Below, in pieces: positions 1 through 11,467 of a DNA stretch of 64,000 bases. Within the stretch, counting starts at the first letter, position 1. Every line of letters begins with the position of its first letter. The DNA lies in the NCBI GenBank assembly GCA_027919835.1, contig JANVFP010000007.1, positions 1,426,001 to 1,490,000 of the forward strand, in the 5' to 3' direction. The notes below the pieces were generated by a model that saw nothing but the letters and a program-made list of their open reading frames with translations, was not told where the DNA came from and did not search any database. This DNA is from Lentinula raphanica (taxonomy: Eukaryota; Basidiomycota; Agaricomycetes; Agaricales; Omphalotaceae). Position numbers and translations under genes: made by a program.

Positions 1-2007
<2,007 letters not shown>

Positions 2008-2280
2008 ACCCAGGTAGATATTATGGTTTTACGGAGCACCGCACGATGAAGAGAAAAAGAAATATGGCGCAACCGGTTTGAAAACTTGGGGTGGAGATGG
2101 AGGTTACGGTCCAAGGAGCCTTTGTTGACTCGTGTTTACGGCAATCGGCTATTAGGACCGTTCGGCGTACTACGCTCTGAGTTACTAACTCTCCAATCGA
2201 TAGTACGAAGAGCTACTTCAACCAGAAAAAACTGTTCTATGTATGTATTTCTCTATCGCTAGTCAATGCCTCTGATATGT

Positions 2281-3305
2281 CTAGACTTTCAATCTAGCAA
2301 ACACATGTATATGAGCAAGTCCAGGTACACTCTGTAGACGCTACACCAGTGCCAGTGACAACTTCATTTCAAGAAAGACCCAGAATGAGCTTTCGCCACT
2401 CACCGGAGGATTAACAAACCAAGCCGTCTCCCATTCGCTTTCCTTCCACTTCCTTCGGATATACTCATCCACATGCCTACATGCCTCACGTACCAAAGCT
2501 TCTTCTTCTTCCGTTCCCCTTTGTGAGACTACCATGTTCTCCAAAGTCACTCCCCACTCGGCAAGTGCAGGAAGACAGGAAGGAAGGTTCGAGCCTGGTG
2601 ACGGCGGTGGCGATGAGTTACCAGTAAACCCCCATAATCCATCCTGCTCTATTCTAGGTGCGATGGACGCAGGGATGATATCGGGATGAAAAATTGGAAC
2701 TTGAGTCCAGACGAGGGTATGTTCTATCTCGGGAGGTACTTGATGCCGCATGAGCTTTGAAAGCTAATCGTTACGCGAAACGTGTCCCACCTAAGTAAGG
2801 CCAGTCATTCTGGATAATGCTGATGTATTTATCTGGTGTATCTGCAGTGAAATATGGGGGTGCAATATCAGCTAGATCTCCTGGGATGTTGGTAGGCTCA
2901 TCCTTGAAGGCAGAAGGTCGAACTGAAAGCATATCCGGTTTTCCCCACTGAAGACGATAGCTCAGCAAATAATTTACTAGCATGATGACAGTGTCAGCGG
3001 ATGAAGATTGGATCGAAGAGTTTACATTACCCATAGAGCCATGTTCTTGCTTGATGCCAGCAGTCCAAGCCATGTATCTCGTCTGAAGCTGTTTATGTCG
3101 CTTCAACAGCCCTAGGTCACTAGTCAACCGCTTGATCAGTCGGACAGAAATCGCTGTCAAGAACAGTAATTACTTGCCCAGAGTTGATGAATGTCTTGAT
3201 TTGCTCCCAAGTAAATCTAGGAGGGTAATACGCTAGCAGTTCCTCGCGTGTCGGAGGTCCAGTACCAAGTGGGACAGACGATACATTGTCGACATCCAAG
3301 AGCAT
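2281..3305 (-). CDS. DUF3605 protein (N-acetylglucosamine-induced protein 1 type)
   Basis: Fungal protein of the DUF3605 family, one member of which was named for induction by N-acetylglucosamine in Candida. No biochemical activity is established. At least three exons are visible. Exon 1 starts at 3305 (MLLDVDNVSSVP) and includes PRFTWEQIKTFINSG. Exon 2 carries KRHKQLQTRYMAW, SYRLQWG and DKYISIIQNDWPY, which are typical of the family. Exon 3 has the signature EHTLVWTQVPIF and ends WETAWFVNPP. A GTGAGT...GTGTAG intron (about 2404-2342) then joins to RLQSVPGLAHIHVFARLKV and a stop at 2281. The reading frame stays open through that intron, so a gene finder could wrongly stop at 2341. The gene lies head-to-head with the SAC3-like gene, about 120 bp away. 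Confidence 0.8.
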
Positions 3306-3428
3306 GAAGGAACGAAGGCGAATCGAAACTTATGTGTTGGCGGAAGAATCTGATTTTTTATTTAGCGCCCGATTACACTTTATTATCGCGTTGGCGCCTA
3401 TAATATTTCTATAACTTGAGCCACCACC
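3306..3428. promoter_or_regulatory. Short bidirectional promoter region
   Basis: Only 123 bp separate the start codons of the DUF3605 gene (minus strand) and the SAC3-like gene (plus strand), so both promoters must share this space or overlap the genes. It is AT-rich in the middle (around 3350-3412). No clear TATA box was found. Confidence 0.5.
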
Positions 3429-4726
3429 ATGTCGTCCTGGAGAAATCCCAGCAAAACCCGAGCTCAGCATCAAGGATATAGGGGACGAGGTGGTAGAGCG
3501 GATTTTACACGAGCATCCCAAAATCAAGATGGTAAACCACGGAACATCGATAATCGGCATTTTGCAACCATCGCATCCGTCAGTCGATCTAGCGGTGTCG
3601 AGAAAGACGGCGACGCGTGAGTGCTCAGTCGGCATCAAAACAAGCGAGCGTCTGTGAATATAGATCATTAGCTCTGCAGGCTGAAAGATTTCAAGACACA
3701 AGAGGAATATCGGGAATTCATCCAGGGCAAGGTCGAGCAATGCATGCACTCGTTTACTCTACAGGAATCTGATTATTATTACAGCTAGACTCGTATTGGA
3801 AGCGCAGTGACTCAACGACCGAGGATGTTAAAGAGAATTTACTCATTCTATTCCGTGAGTGTTTCATCTCTTTGGACTTCCAGGAGAGTCATCAGTCATT
3901 CTCAACGATTCATTGATTTGCCCTCAGGAAAGTTGAGGGAAGGAATAGTAGCTTCCAAAAGGAACGATGCATTCACGATTGAAGGTACGCCTCATTCAAA
4001 ACTCCAAATCTCGTATACATATCTGATTTGGTGGTAGTCTGCGAAACTTCATTGTACCTCGCTACACTCTTCAATAATACCCGCCAAATAAACTCTATCT
4101 CAGGCTATTTTTTCCTGAACCCCTCAGAACCGACTACCGAACTGTCTCTACAGCCAAAATGCTCTACATGTGCGCTCGTCATCGCACTTATCAATCAACT
4201 GATCCTTGGCTATCCCTCCCAAACATCATACCGAAAATCAATCCACTCTATCCCTCCTTCCCTCTTACAAAGTATCCCGGGGGTTCATCGATGGATCACA
4301 AATCTTTCTTCGTCGCTCTACAGCAATAACTTTTGTCAAATCGAAAAGTTGACGCGACGGTCATCCCTAGATCTCCTTTTCGATGAGCTCCTCCCGGAAC
4401 TGCTTTCGGTCAAGTTCAATGATCTTTCCATCTCATCACACCCAATCGACTCGAATAGTGATCTTGCTCGAAAGGCATTCTATCATGCTGTGGACATATT
4501 ACGAATCAAAGCTCGTGATTCTGCGTGGAGAATTATACGTACTTCATACCGGGAGCTGGCTTGCAACACAGAGTCAGAGACGAGAAATTGGTTGACGCGT
4601 TCACTTTCCCTGGACGTTCGTACCGAAGATTCCTGTACCTTGGACACTTGGCTCGAGGAGAAAAGGGTAGCTGGACACATTCGACCAAAAGAAGGCGTTG
4701 ATGGTCGATGGATTGTGTGTAGGTGA
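3429..4726 (+). CDS. SAC3/GANP/Nin1-family-like protein
   Basis: Proteins of the SAC3/GANP family act in mRNA export or as PCI-type scaffolds, but the role of this small member is unknown. Exon 1 (3429 to about 3617) is basic and Gly/Arg-rich (GYRGRGGRADF). Exon 2 gives LKDFKTQEEYREFIQGK. After an intron of about 45 bp comes LDSYWKRSDSTTEDVKENLL, then KLREGIVASKRNDAF, then the long last exon from about 4038 starting near ETSLYLATLFNN. The motif of a helix, an Ala/Arg-rich helix and an ETS-LYLA segment resembles the SAC3 core. The C-terminal half (FYHAVDILRIKARDSAWRII) is helical and ends in a winged-helix-sized segment (LDTWLEEKRVAGHIRPKEG). The total is about 350 aa, much shorter than true Sac3. 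The family call rests on motif resemblance only. The gene converges with RanGAP, leaving 183 bp between the stops. Confidence 0.5.
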
Positions 4727-4909
4727 AATTATCTCTGTATCAACCGAATCGATATTCAGTAAATCCTTCCTTCCATTCAACTACGTACAACTAATGCACG
4801 AACTGTATGTGCATCATCTACGAATCCAATGAAAACACATTATCTGGTATACATCTATCTAAACCCTTTGTCCCTACATAAATCAGCAGAATCCAATTAG
4901 TATATCCTT

Positions 4910-6172
4910 TTAGTGAATCTCGACTTTCGACATAAGATTTGCGAGCTCGTCCGCCTCGTCCTTCTCTGTCTTTCCTTGGAATGCCTTTTCCTCCAGATCC
5001 ATCTCGAGCTCTGCCTCCTTCTCCGCCCGGGCCTCCGCCTCATCTTCTGCAGCTTCATCTTCATCTTCATCAGTGACAAAGAGCTTTCCTCCCCTCTGCT
5101 TCATGCTCACTCTCAGAGTATCCAAATGTTCATCATCCTCCTCAAAATCATTCCATTGCAACTCCAACGATTTCAAATTCCGCATATTCTCCATTATATT
5201 CTCCGCGAGTAACTGAGATGTTTCTCCTTCGAGGTTGTTATTCTGCAGCTGGAGAGAATGCAGTTTCGGATTCGATCCTTCCGCAAGGACGCTCACGAGC
5301 TCCGGCACCTCCCCGTTCGCAGAGAGGAAACAGTCGGAGAGATTGAGAGTGTGTAGGTCCGGCCATCCTCTGAGCGCATCTGCCCAAGCTTTTACGCCCG
5401 TGAGACCTCCTTCGAACGTGAACGTGTTATCCTGCAGATCGATATACTGCAATCCCCGGTTCTTAGCCAGACCACCCGCGAGAGCCGTCACGCCATCCAT
5501 CCTGATCCCGTTCTGTGGCATCCGGACCTCGACCAAACCCCCATGGGCAGCAAAAGCCTCGGCCCACGCCGAAGCAGACCCGTCCTCCAAGCGATTACGG
5601 CCACAGATGAACACCCGGAGGTTCGATGGTTTGCCTTCTGCCTGACTGAGCTTTGCGGATTCTAGCAGGGCGTTGGCAAGCACCTGTCCGCCGGCGGGAC
5701 CGAGACCGTTGTTGTTGAGTTTGAGGACTTGGAAGCTTCGGTTTTTGGTGAGGAAGGGGACCATGGGATCGACGGAGCGGCCTCCGAACGCGTTGTCGCT
5801 GAGGTTGATTTCGACGAGGGATGTTTTGTCTATGAGGGCATCGCAAATGGCAGTCAGAGCCTGTGGAATCTCTGTGATCAGTCGTCCGGTGAAGATATCC
5901 GCAAAGTCAGCGATCTGAGAATTGACCATTCAGTGTATGTTGTAAGTTGAGAAGGAGCTCATGAAGCGTACTCTGATGTTTGATGCCTTCTGCAGCCATT
6001 CTGCGAGAGCTAACGACGCGTCTACACCGATGGTATTGCCACCAAAATGAACTTCCTCTATCAGTAACGGATCGATACCGCCTAGAATCGAGTCGATGTC
6101 TTCACGAGTATTATATTTGATTCCTTTTCCAGCAACAGAGAAAATCTTCCCGTTCGAAGAGATCGCAGACAT
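4910..6172 (-). CDS. RNA1: Ran GTPase-activating protein 1 (RanGAP, Rna1)
   Basis: Cytoplasmic activator of GTP hydrolysis by Ran, which maintains the Ran-GTP gradient for nuclear transport. Exon 1 (from 6172, MSAISSNGKIFSVAGKG) carries the N-terminal strand and the motif EVHFGGNTIGVDASLALAEWL. Exon 2 (from about 5914) opens with the conserved FTGRLITEIPQAL. Successive leucine-rich repeats follow: LVEINLSDNAFGG, FQVLKLNNNGLGPAGG, LRVFICGRNRLEDGSA, LVEVRMPQNGIRMDGV, LQYIDLQDNTFT, LHTLNLSDCFLS, LHSLQLQNNNLEG and LKSLELQWNDFEED. The catalytic Arg in the first repeats (TGR) and the Asn-rich repeat loops are present. The last 80 residues are an acidic Asp/Glu tail, as in yeast Rna1. The length is about 405 aa, the usual family size. 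One intron lies near 5915-5970. Confidence 0.95.
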
Positions 6173-6403
6173 TATGATTTTGGAATTGAAAGATGGGGAA
6201 AGGAAAGTTGGTTCAAAAAAGTTCACAAGCGCCCACGGAATTAGAACCCGACTTAGACGCTTGGATGTACATAAACTCAGGAATAGATCATTAGATGTGC
6301 CCAAATACATGGTCAACGCAGCTGGATGACAGACCAAGCACAATGTGGAATGCAAGTGTTTCTCATTCCATTGACGACACAAGTACTACGTGGATATCGA
6401 CGT

Positions 6404-7222
6404 CTACGAACTCTCGTCCTTAGCACTGTTGATCTTTTCGTCAATACCTTTTGGCGAATCTGCTCCTTCTCCAGATTGCTGGTAGAAGAAGTCAGCTAGG
6501 AACCTGGAACTGATAGTTGGAGAGTTACCGTGGCGAGATCTCGAACTTGACCCTGTTCCGTTGGGCCAGACTCATCCTTGGATCCCGCGGGTTCTTGAGG
6601 AGTAGACTCTAGCTCTTTTTGTGCATCTTCAGGAGGCTAGCGAGAGAACAATCAATATAGGGATATTCAAGGAGAACAAAAGCGACTCACAGTTTGAGCG
6701 GATTCTTCTTGCTTGTCTCCTTTTTCTGCCTAAAATTGTATGTATAGAGATATTGGTCGGCACATACGTAGAAGTCATCTTACCGAGTCAGCATTGGGCA
6801 CATCGTCACTCTAGAGAACGATCAGGCAAAGTGCATCAGGACATGTACTTCCAGACATACCTCAGCCTTCGCCACAGACTCGGAGACGTCAGTCTCTGTT
6901 CCCTCATCATCTTTCATTGGCATAGACTCCGTCTTGTGTTCCTTCTTGTCGTCCTTGCCGTGTGAATCATGATGAGGGGCGGACTTCCTGGAAGCAGGAG
7001 ACACCAAATAGAGGAACTGTTCCCGAGTGGTAACATACTCTGGTTAGGAAGACACTTCAAGGATCGAATGAAGGTGCTTACAGCAGGACCGAACACGACA
7101 GCAGAACCAATCTATGCAGACATGAAACTCAATAAATGGACTCGAAACACCAGAAACTTTATTCAACGAACGATCCATGGCATGTCAGAGCTCTTCTTCG
7201 CTGCTTCAGCAGTTGAGCTCAT
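6404..7222 (-). CDS. Small membrane-anchored acidic protein, unknown function
   Basis: Not recognised beyond resembling uncharacterised small basidiomycete proteins. Splice joins give a protein of about 150 aa from at least seven exons. Exon 1 starts at 7222 with MSSTAEAAKKSSDMPWI. A 30-nt exon gives IGSAVVFGPA, and the next gives YVTTREQFLYLVSPASRK. The hydrophobic stretch WIIGSAVVFGPAYV is a likely single membrane segment. The rest is hydrophilic: HHDSHGKDDKKEHK, then acidic (KDDEGTETDVSESVAKAE), a 27-nt micro-exon (SDDVPNADS), AEKGDKQEESAQT, PPEDAQKELESTPQEP, and a last exon QSGEGADSPKGIDEKINSAK ending at 6404. All joins have GT-AG borders and keep frame, which supports a real gene. The exon chain is hand-built, so small errors are possible. 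Confidence 0.6.
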
Positions 7223-7603
7223 TGCACGACGGGAAGCATGTAGACTTGAGTATACATTGGTTCTTGAGGAGCGCGCAGAGGCGCGTAGAGATGAAGCAAA
7301 GAGTTGCCTTGGAGCACGAGAGGCCATGAGAGTCGACTTTTTACTTATGGGAGAAGAGAAAACGAATCGCCCCGATTCGACCCGATGACGTCAATTTTGA
7401 CAGCCGTTCCGTGTATTCCGTTTTTCGGATGCTAAGCGCCGAAACCTCTCAAACCTCAGCCTCTCAGACTGTACTTACATGTTTCCCTCGAATTTAAGAT
7501 GGCCATCTAACTCTTCAAAGCTTTACGCTGCCCTGTCAACTTCGATTACCCAATGTTACCAGCTTCTCTCGATGATTGACCTTTGTTCGCCGTCTTAATT
7601 GCA

Positions 7604-7610
7604 TATAAAG
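7604..7610 (+). promoter_or_regulatory. Candidate TATA box for the zinc-finger gene
   Basis: TATAAAG lies in the gap between the divergent small acidic-protein gene and the zinc-finger gene, 241 bp before the latter's ATG. A pyrimidine-rich stretch (about 7640-7690) follows. The distance implies a long 5' leader, possibly with an intron (gtagta...cttag, about 7747-7776). Confidence 0.35.
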
Positions 7611-7844
7611 GTCCGAAGGTAGAAAAGGAGCGAAGAGAAGTCTCACTTGCTCCTTGTCTACCTTGTCCCTTCTTATCGTTCACCGCAGGTTCGAAAAAAA
7701 ATCCTACAGTGTTTGTTACAACTTGCTCACGACCTCGTCACACCAGGTAGTACTGAGCTCCATCATCTGTCTTAGTTCTAGCTCTACGTGCCATCTACCG
7801 GATCGAAACAAAGCGTAGTCAAAACAGGGAAGCACTCCGACTAC

Positions 7845-9455
7845 ATGTCTACCAACAAAATTCAACCGCAGATTGCAGCCGATTCGGCTTATCTTCCTGC
7901 CCTACCAACAGGACCATGGTCACTAGAATCGGCCCAAGCCACAGTTAAAGCCCTGGAGGCGATTGTCAAACGGGTCACCGATGGTGATATCGACTCCGTA
8001 GTTGGACGCAGGGTCTTGAGCAAGTATCTGGACAGTGTCTTCTCCCTTTACAAGCTTTATCATCGACACAATTTGGACGACAGCCTTAAGCCTTGGTTCG
8101 AGAAAGTCGACGACCACCAACGACACGTCGTCAGAGCCGAACAAGACTCTAATCGCGAAGGACGTCGACACCATCTGCCTGGAGCCAAGACGCAAGTTTT
8201 TCTTGGACCAGCTACCCACCAAAATGGTCAGCGTGCGAAAACGAGCATCCAGCTTGCACCAAGGGTCGATTCTCTCGCGCGTTCTCCTTTCGAACTGGCC
8301 CACATTAGCGATGGAGCTCTAGCACCCAGGGAAGGGGAGATCAACGAGCCATTCCGGCCTTTGACCAGTCTAGCCTTCACTGGGTCTGCCACACCTCTTC
8401 CTGCTTTACCAAAACGTTTTGTGAACCTCGCTCCTCTCAATCTGAGGGATAGGATTGATCTACCTCAGACCGCAGATAGAAAGGCCATGGGAATGAACAC
8501 TGGTAGCTCGAGAGTGCGCGCGCACGATACCATTATGAAAATGGGCCTGGCCGGTTCGAAAGGAAGAACTCGAGATGGAGATACATCCAGCGAAGACGAT
8601 GAGCATGATCGTTACGGTGTTCTACGACCATCCAAACGCCGAAAACAGGACCCAACACAATTCGGCTGGGCTGCTGATGCATTCTTCAGAAGAATGTCTC
8701 TATCGAAGAAACATCGGGAAGTCATCGCTGCCATTGACAACTACAAGCGTGACATCGATGCTGCTATCGAGAGCATCGAGAACAGTGGGGTGAACCCCTT
8801 GTTTCCCGGCAGACTCTGGGGATCAGTACTCAGGGACGAATACATTGAACTTTCGGAGGTACTCGCCACGGTCACTTTCTCTGCTGACACCCTCTCACCA
8901 TTCTCATATTCCAACCCATTCACCGAGGCTCTCGCCACGACAACGCTTGCGAAGCCTGTGCCGATCAAGGAAATCACTGACGAAAGCACATGGTACCGGG
9001 CTTGGTCTGCTACAGCGGAAGCCATCACATTCGCATTTCCCAGTCGGTCTAACGAAGTCCAAGCATATGGCAGGCACATACTAGCGCTTTTCGAAGCTAC
9101 TCGGCCAGAATTCCATGGTAATATCATCCGATACGACAGAGCCATGCGTCAGTTCGTTGGATCGAGAAGGGATATCCTGTTCGACGAGTTCAAGCACCGC
9201 GATCTGGAGATGTTCGACATGATGTATCTCTGGTCATCGGGGATTCATTATCAGGTTCAACCTCCTTCGGGGTCGGTGCTTAATTCAGATGTATCGCAGA
9301 TGGAGAAGCGCGCTCGCAAGCAGGAGAATGAAATTTGCAGAAATTTCAATCAGGGCGCGTGTCACGCCGACAGCGGATGCAAGAGGAAACATGTTTGCTC
9401 AACATGTGGTGAGGCGGGCCATGGTACCAAAAACTGCGACCAAAAACACGAATAA
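7845..9455 (+). CDS. CCCH/CCHC zinc-finger protein, single exon, Gag-like tail
   Basis: A 536-aa protein with no introns, unusual among its neighbours. Residues 1-260 are low in recognisable features, with a basic patch near RPSKRRKQ. The middle is a helical domain (AADAFFRRMSLSKKHREVIA, then WYRAWSATAEAITFAFPSR). The segment RYDRAMRQFVGSRRDILF with MFDMMYLWSSGIHYQVQPP leads to the tail. The tail has a CCCH-type finger (C-x7-C-x6-C-x3-H, in ICRNFNQGACHADSGCKRKH) directly followed by a CCHC zinc knuckle (C-x2-C-x4-H-x4-C: VCSTCGEAGHGTKNC). That ending recalls nucleocapsid ends of retroelement Gag proteins, and related multi-copy proteins are known in Agaricomycetes. I see no reverse transcriptase, integrase or long terminal repeats next to it. 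ATG 7845 is chosen because the frame further upstream has no ATG. Confidence 0.75.
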   Translation: MSTNKIQPQIAADSAYLPALPTGPWSLESAQATVKALEAIVKRVTDGDIDSVVGRRVLSKYLDSVFSLYKLYHRHNLDDSLKPWFEKVDDHQRHVVRAEQDSNREGRRHHLPGAKTQVFLGPATHQNGQRAKTSIQLAPRVDSLARSPFELAHISDGALAPREGEINEPFRPLTSLAFTGSATPLPALPKRFVNLAPLNLRDRIDLPQTADRKAMGMNTGSSRVRAHDTIMKMGLAGSKGRTRDGDTSSEDDEHDRYGVLRPSKRRKQDPTQFGWAADAFFRRMSLSKKHREVIAAIDNYKRDIDAAIESIENSGVNPLFPGRLWGSVLRDEYIELSEVLATVTFSADTLSPFSYSNPFTEALATTTLAKPVPIKEITDESTWYRAWSATAEAITFAFPSRSNEVQAYGRHILALFEATRPEFHGNIIRYDRAMRQFVGSRRDILFDEFKHRDLEMFDMMYLWSSGIHYQVQPPSGSVLNSDVSQMEKRARKQENEICRNFNQGACHADSGCKRKHVCSTCGEAGHGTKNCDQKHE

Positions 9456-9739
9456 GGAAGGCGAAGCGACTAAGGTTTCGACGTTAGTAGTCGCTCAACA
9501 AAAACAGTCAATCAGATCGATTAACAAGTCGTCTGCTCGAAAAAGTTTCGAGAATTCTTGTGTTGTATTCAATCAAATTGAAATGCACTATACAGGTTCT
9601 GAAGAAATTCAATCTGACTTCTGCTGTGTATACCACTACTGAGTAATGATCAAATACCAAGTTCTGACGAGTCTGTCTCTGCTTACCTAGCAATGGGCCG
9701 CCTTCAAAAGCTTGATGATTGGTCTTGCTTAATCAGTGT
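9456..9739. other. Intergenic, 3' flank of the zinc-finger gene
   Basis: AT-rich flank with no supported gene. The duplicated Old Yellow Enzyme segment begins close to 9740. Confidence 0.5.
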
Positions 9740-10008
9740 GAGTCTTGCTGCTTGCATAGTACAATCCGCAACGCAGTTTGTTTTCCACTTGAGGCTTGTG
9801 AATTCGAGCCCCTGCAGGCTGCAGAGAAATAGCTCGTCTTCAACGTTTTGAGTCTCGATGATTCGACTTACAAATCATAACCAGGGTCCATATCCCGAAA
9901 CCATCGCGAATAGGCTTAGTGAGCCGGAAACAGTAGTCAAGCTCTTCATGTCGGGTTGGTAAGCGTGGACCTGGAAGCCACGAAGACTCGTTATCTATGG
10001 GTAATGTC

Positions 10009-10016
10009 TATAAAAA
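10009..10016 (+). promoter_or_regulatory. TATA box of OYE copy 1
   Basis: TATAAAAA stands 93 bp before the ATG at 10102. The same element with the same spacing (91 bp) precedes the second gene copy, inside an otherwise conserved block. Confidence 0.6.
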
Positions 10017-10101
10017 GCGAACGTTATGAACAGGAAAAAAACCGTACCAGTTATACAACACATTCTCCAGCCTTTTCGAACACCACCACTCGAGATCGGA
10101 G

Positions 10102-11382
10102 ATGTCTACTACAAACATCGGTGCATCCAAACTCTTCTCTCCGATCAAAGTTGGACACATGCGACTCGAGCATCGGGTGGTAATGGCCCCTATGACGAGG
10201 CTCCGGACGACGAAGACTTCTGCGATACTCAAAGTAGTAAAAGAGTACTATGCCCAGCGCGCGAGTACTCCCGGAACGTTCTTGATCTCTGAGGGCGCCG
10301 TGATCAGTCCAAGGGCTACGGGATTCCCTGGCCTGCCAGGCATTTGGTCTGAGGAGCAGATAGCTGCGTGGAAAGAGGTACGGTTGAGGCATCAGGCCTC
10401 AGGTCTTACTGATCGTATTTGACGGGTGGTTATTGACTTGATATAATTTGTTTCATTAGGTAGTAGACGCAGTGCACGCGAAGGGAAGTTATATCTACCT
10501 CCAGATAGCAGCAATGGGACGCGCCGCACAATCTTCAGACCTGAAATCCTATGATACCACTTACGACATTTTTGGTGCCGGAGACATACCCATGGCAGGC
10601 GGCGAAATCACACGAAAAATGTCGATTGAGGAAATTCAAGCCAGTATAGAGCAATTCGCGCAGGCCGCAGCCAACGCAGTACAAAGGGGAGGCTTCGATG
10701 GCGTAGAACTTCATGGTGCGAATGGATTCTTGATTGACCAGTTCATACAAGATGTGTCGAACAATCGTACGGACGAATATGGAGGAAGTATAGAGAATCG
10801 GGCCCGATATGCGTTGGAAGTTGTAGATGCGGTTGCACGAGTAGTTGGTGAGAACAAGACTGCGATTCGTTTGAGTCCGTGGAACAAAGAGCAAGGTAAG
10901 AGACTCTTTGATGATGTGCATCTATTTGCTAATAAAAGCGTTGAAGATATGGGCATGAAAGACCCGATTCCAACATTTACATACCTCATTTCCCAGTTGA
11001 AAGAGAAGCATCCTGATCTCGCATATCTGCATTTGATCCAATCGCGGGCACTCGACGATCCTAAAGAATCTAACGAGACTTTCTTTGATGCTTGGTTGCC
11101 ACGACCATTGGTTGTTGCAGATGGGCTCACGCGCGATACAGCTTTGAAGCTGGCTGAAAGAGAGGGCTTGCTAGTTGCGTTTGGAAGACAGTTTATATCG
11201 AACGTGAGTGTTTTGACGATGGACCCACGAGTTGTGAAGAAGACTGATTTGATGTTCTGTAGCCTGATCTACCTTTGCGGCTGAAGGCGAACATTGGGTT
11301 ATCTAGATATGATAGAGATACGTTTTATGGAGGAGATGAGAGTGGAAAGGGATACACCGATTATTCTTTCGCGTCAGTGTAG
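10102..11382 (+). CDS. Old Yellow Enzyme family NADPH dehydrogenase (12-oxophytodienoate-reductase-like), copy 1
   Basis: FMN-dependent ene-reductase that reduces activated C=C bonds of enones using NADPH; the natural substrate is unknown. Exons: 10102-10377, 10460-10895, 10947-11203 and 11263-11382, giving 362 aa, normal for the family. The N-terminal [20 protein letters not shown] and APMTRLR are the first barrel strand and FMN loop. [14 protein letters not shown] has the His/Asn pair that binds the substrate oxygen. [14 protein letters not shown] is the family signature. AFGRQFISN joined across the last intron to PDLPLRLK is the phosphate-binding loop. The intron 10896-10946 (GTAAGA...TTGAAG) is 51 bp, in frame and stop-free, so it could be missed. 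Splicing it out yields [15 protein letters not shown], the length other family members have. The peroxin gene starts 86 bp after the stop. Confidence 0.92.
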
Positions 11383-11467
11383 ATAGACGTGGGAAAGTAT
11401 TAGAAATTAGAGTGACGTCAGTCGAGCGCTTTTGTTTTCCGAGTGTTCCTCAGAGCTTGAGCGAGGA

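Noticed and set aside
7845..9455. Calling this an active retrotransposon
   Set aside because: No reverse transcriptase, integrase, recombinase or terminal repeats were seen within several kilobases.
9800..9830. TTCGAGCCCC resembling a T-loop, also in copy 2
   Set aside because: Part of the duplicated OYE promoter; no cloverleaf around it.
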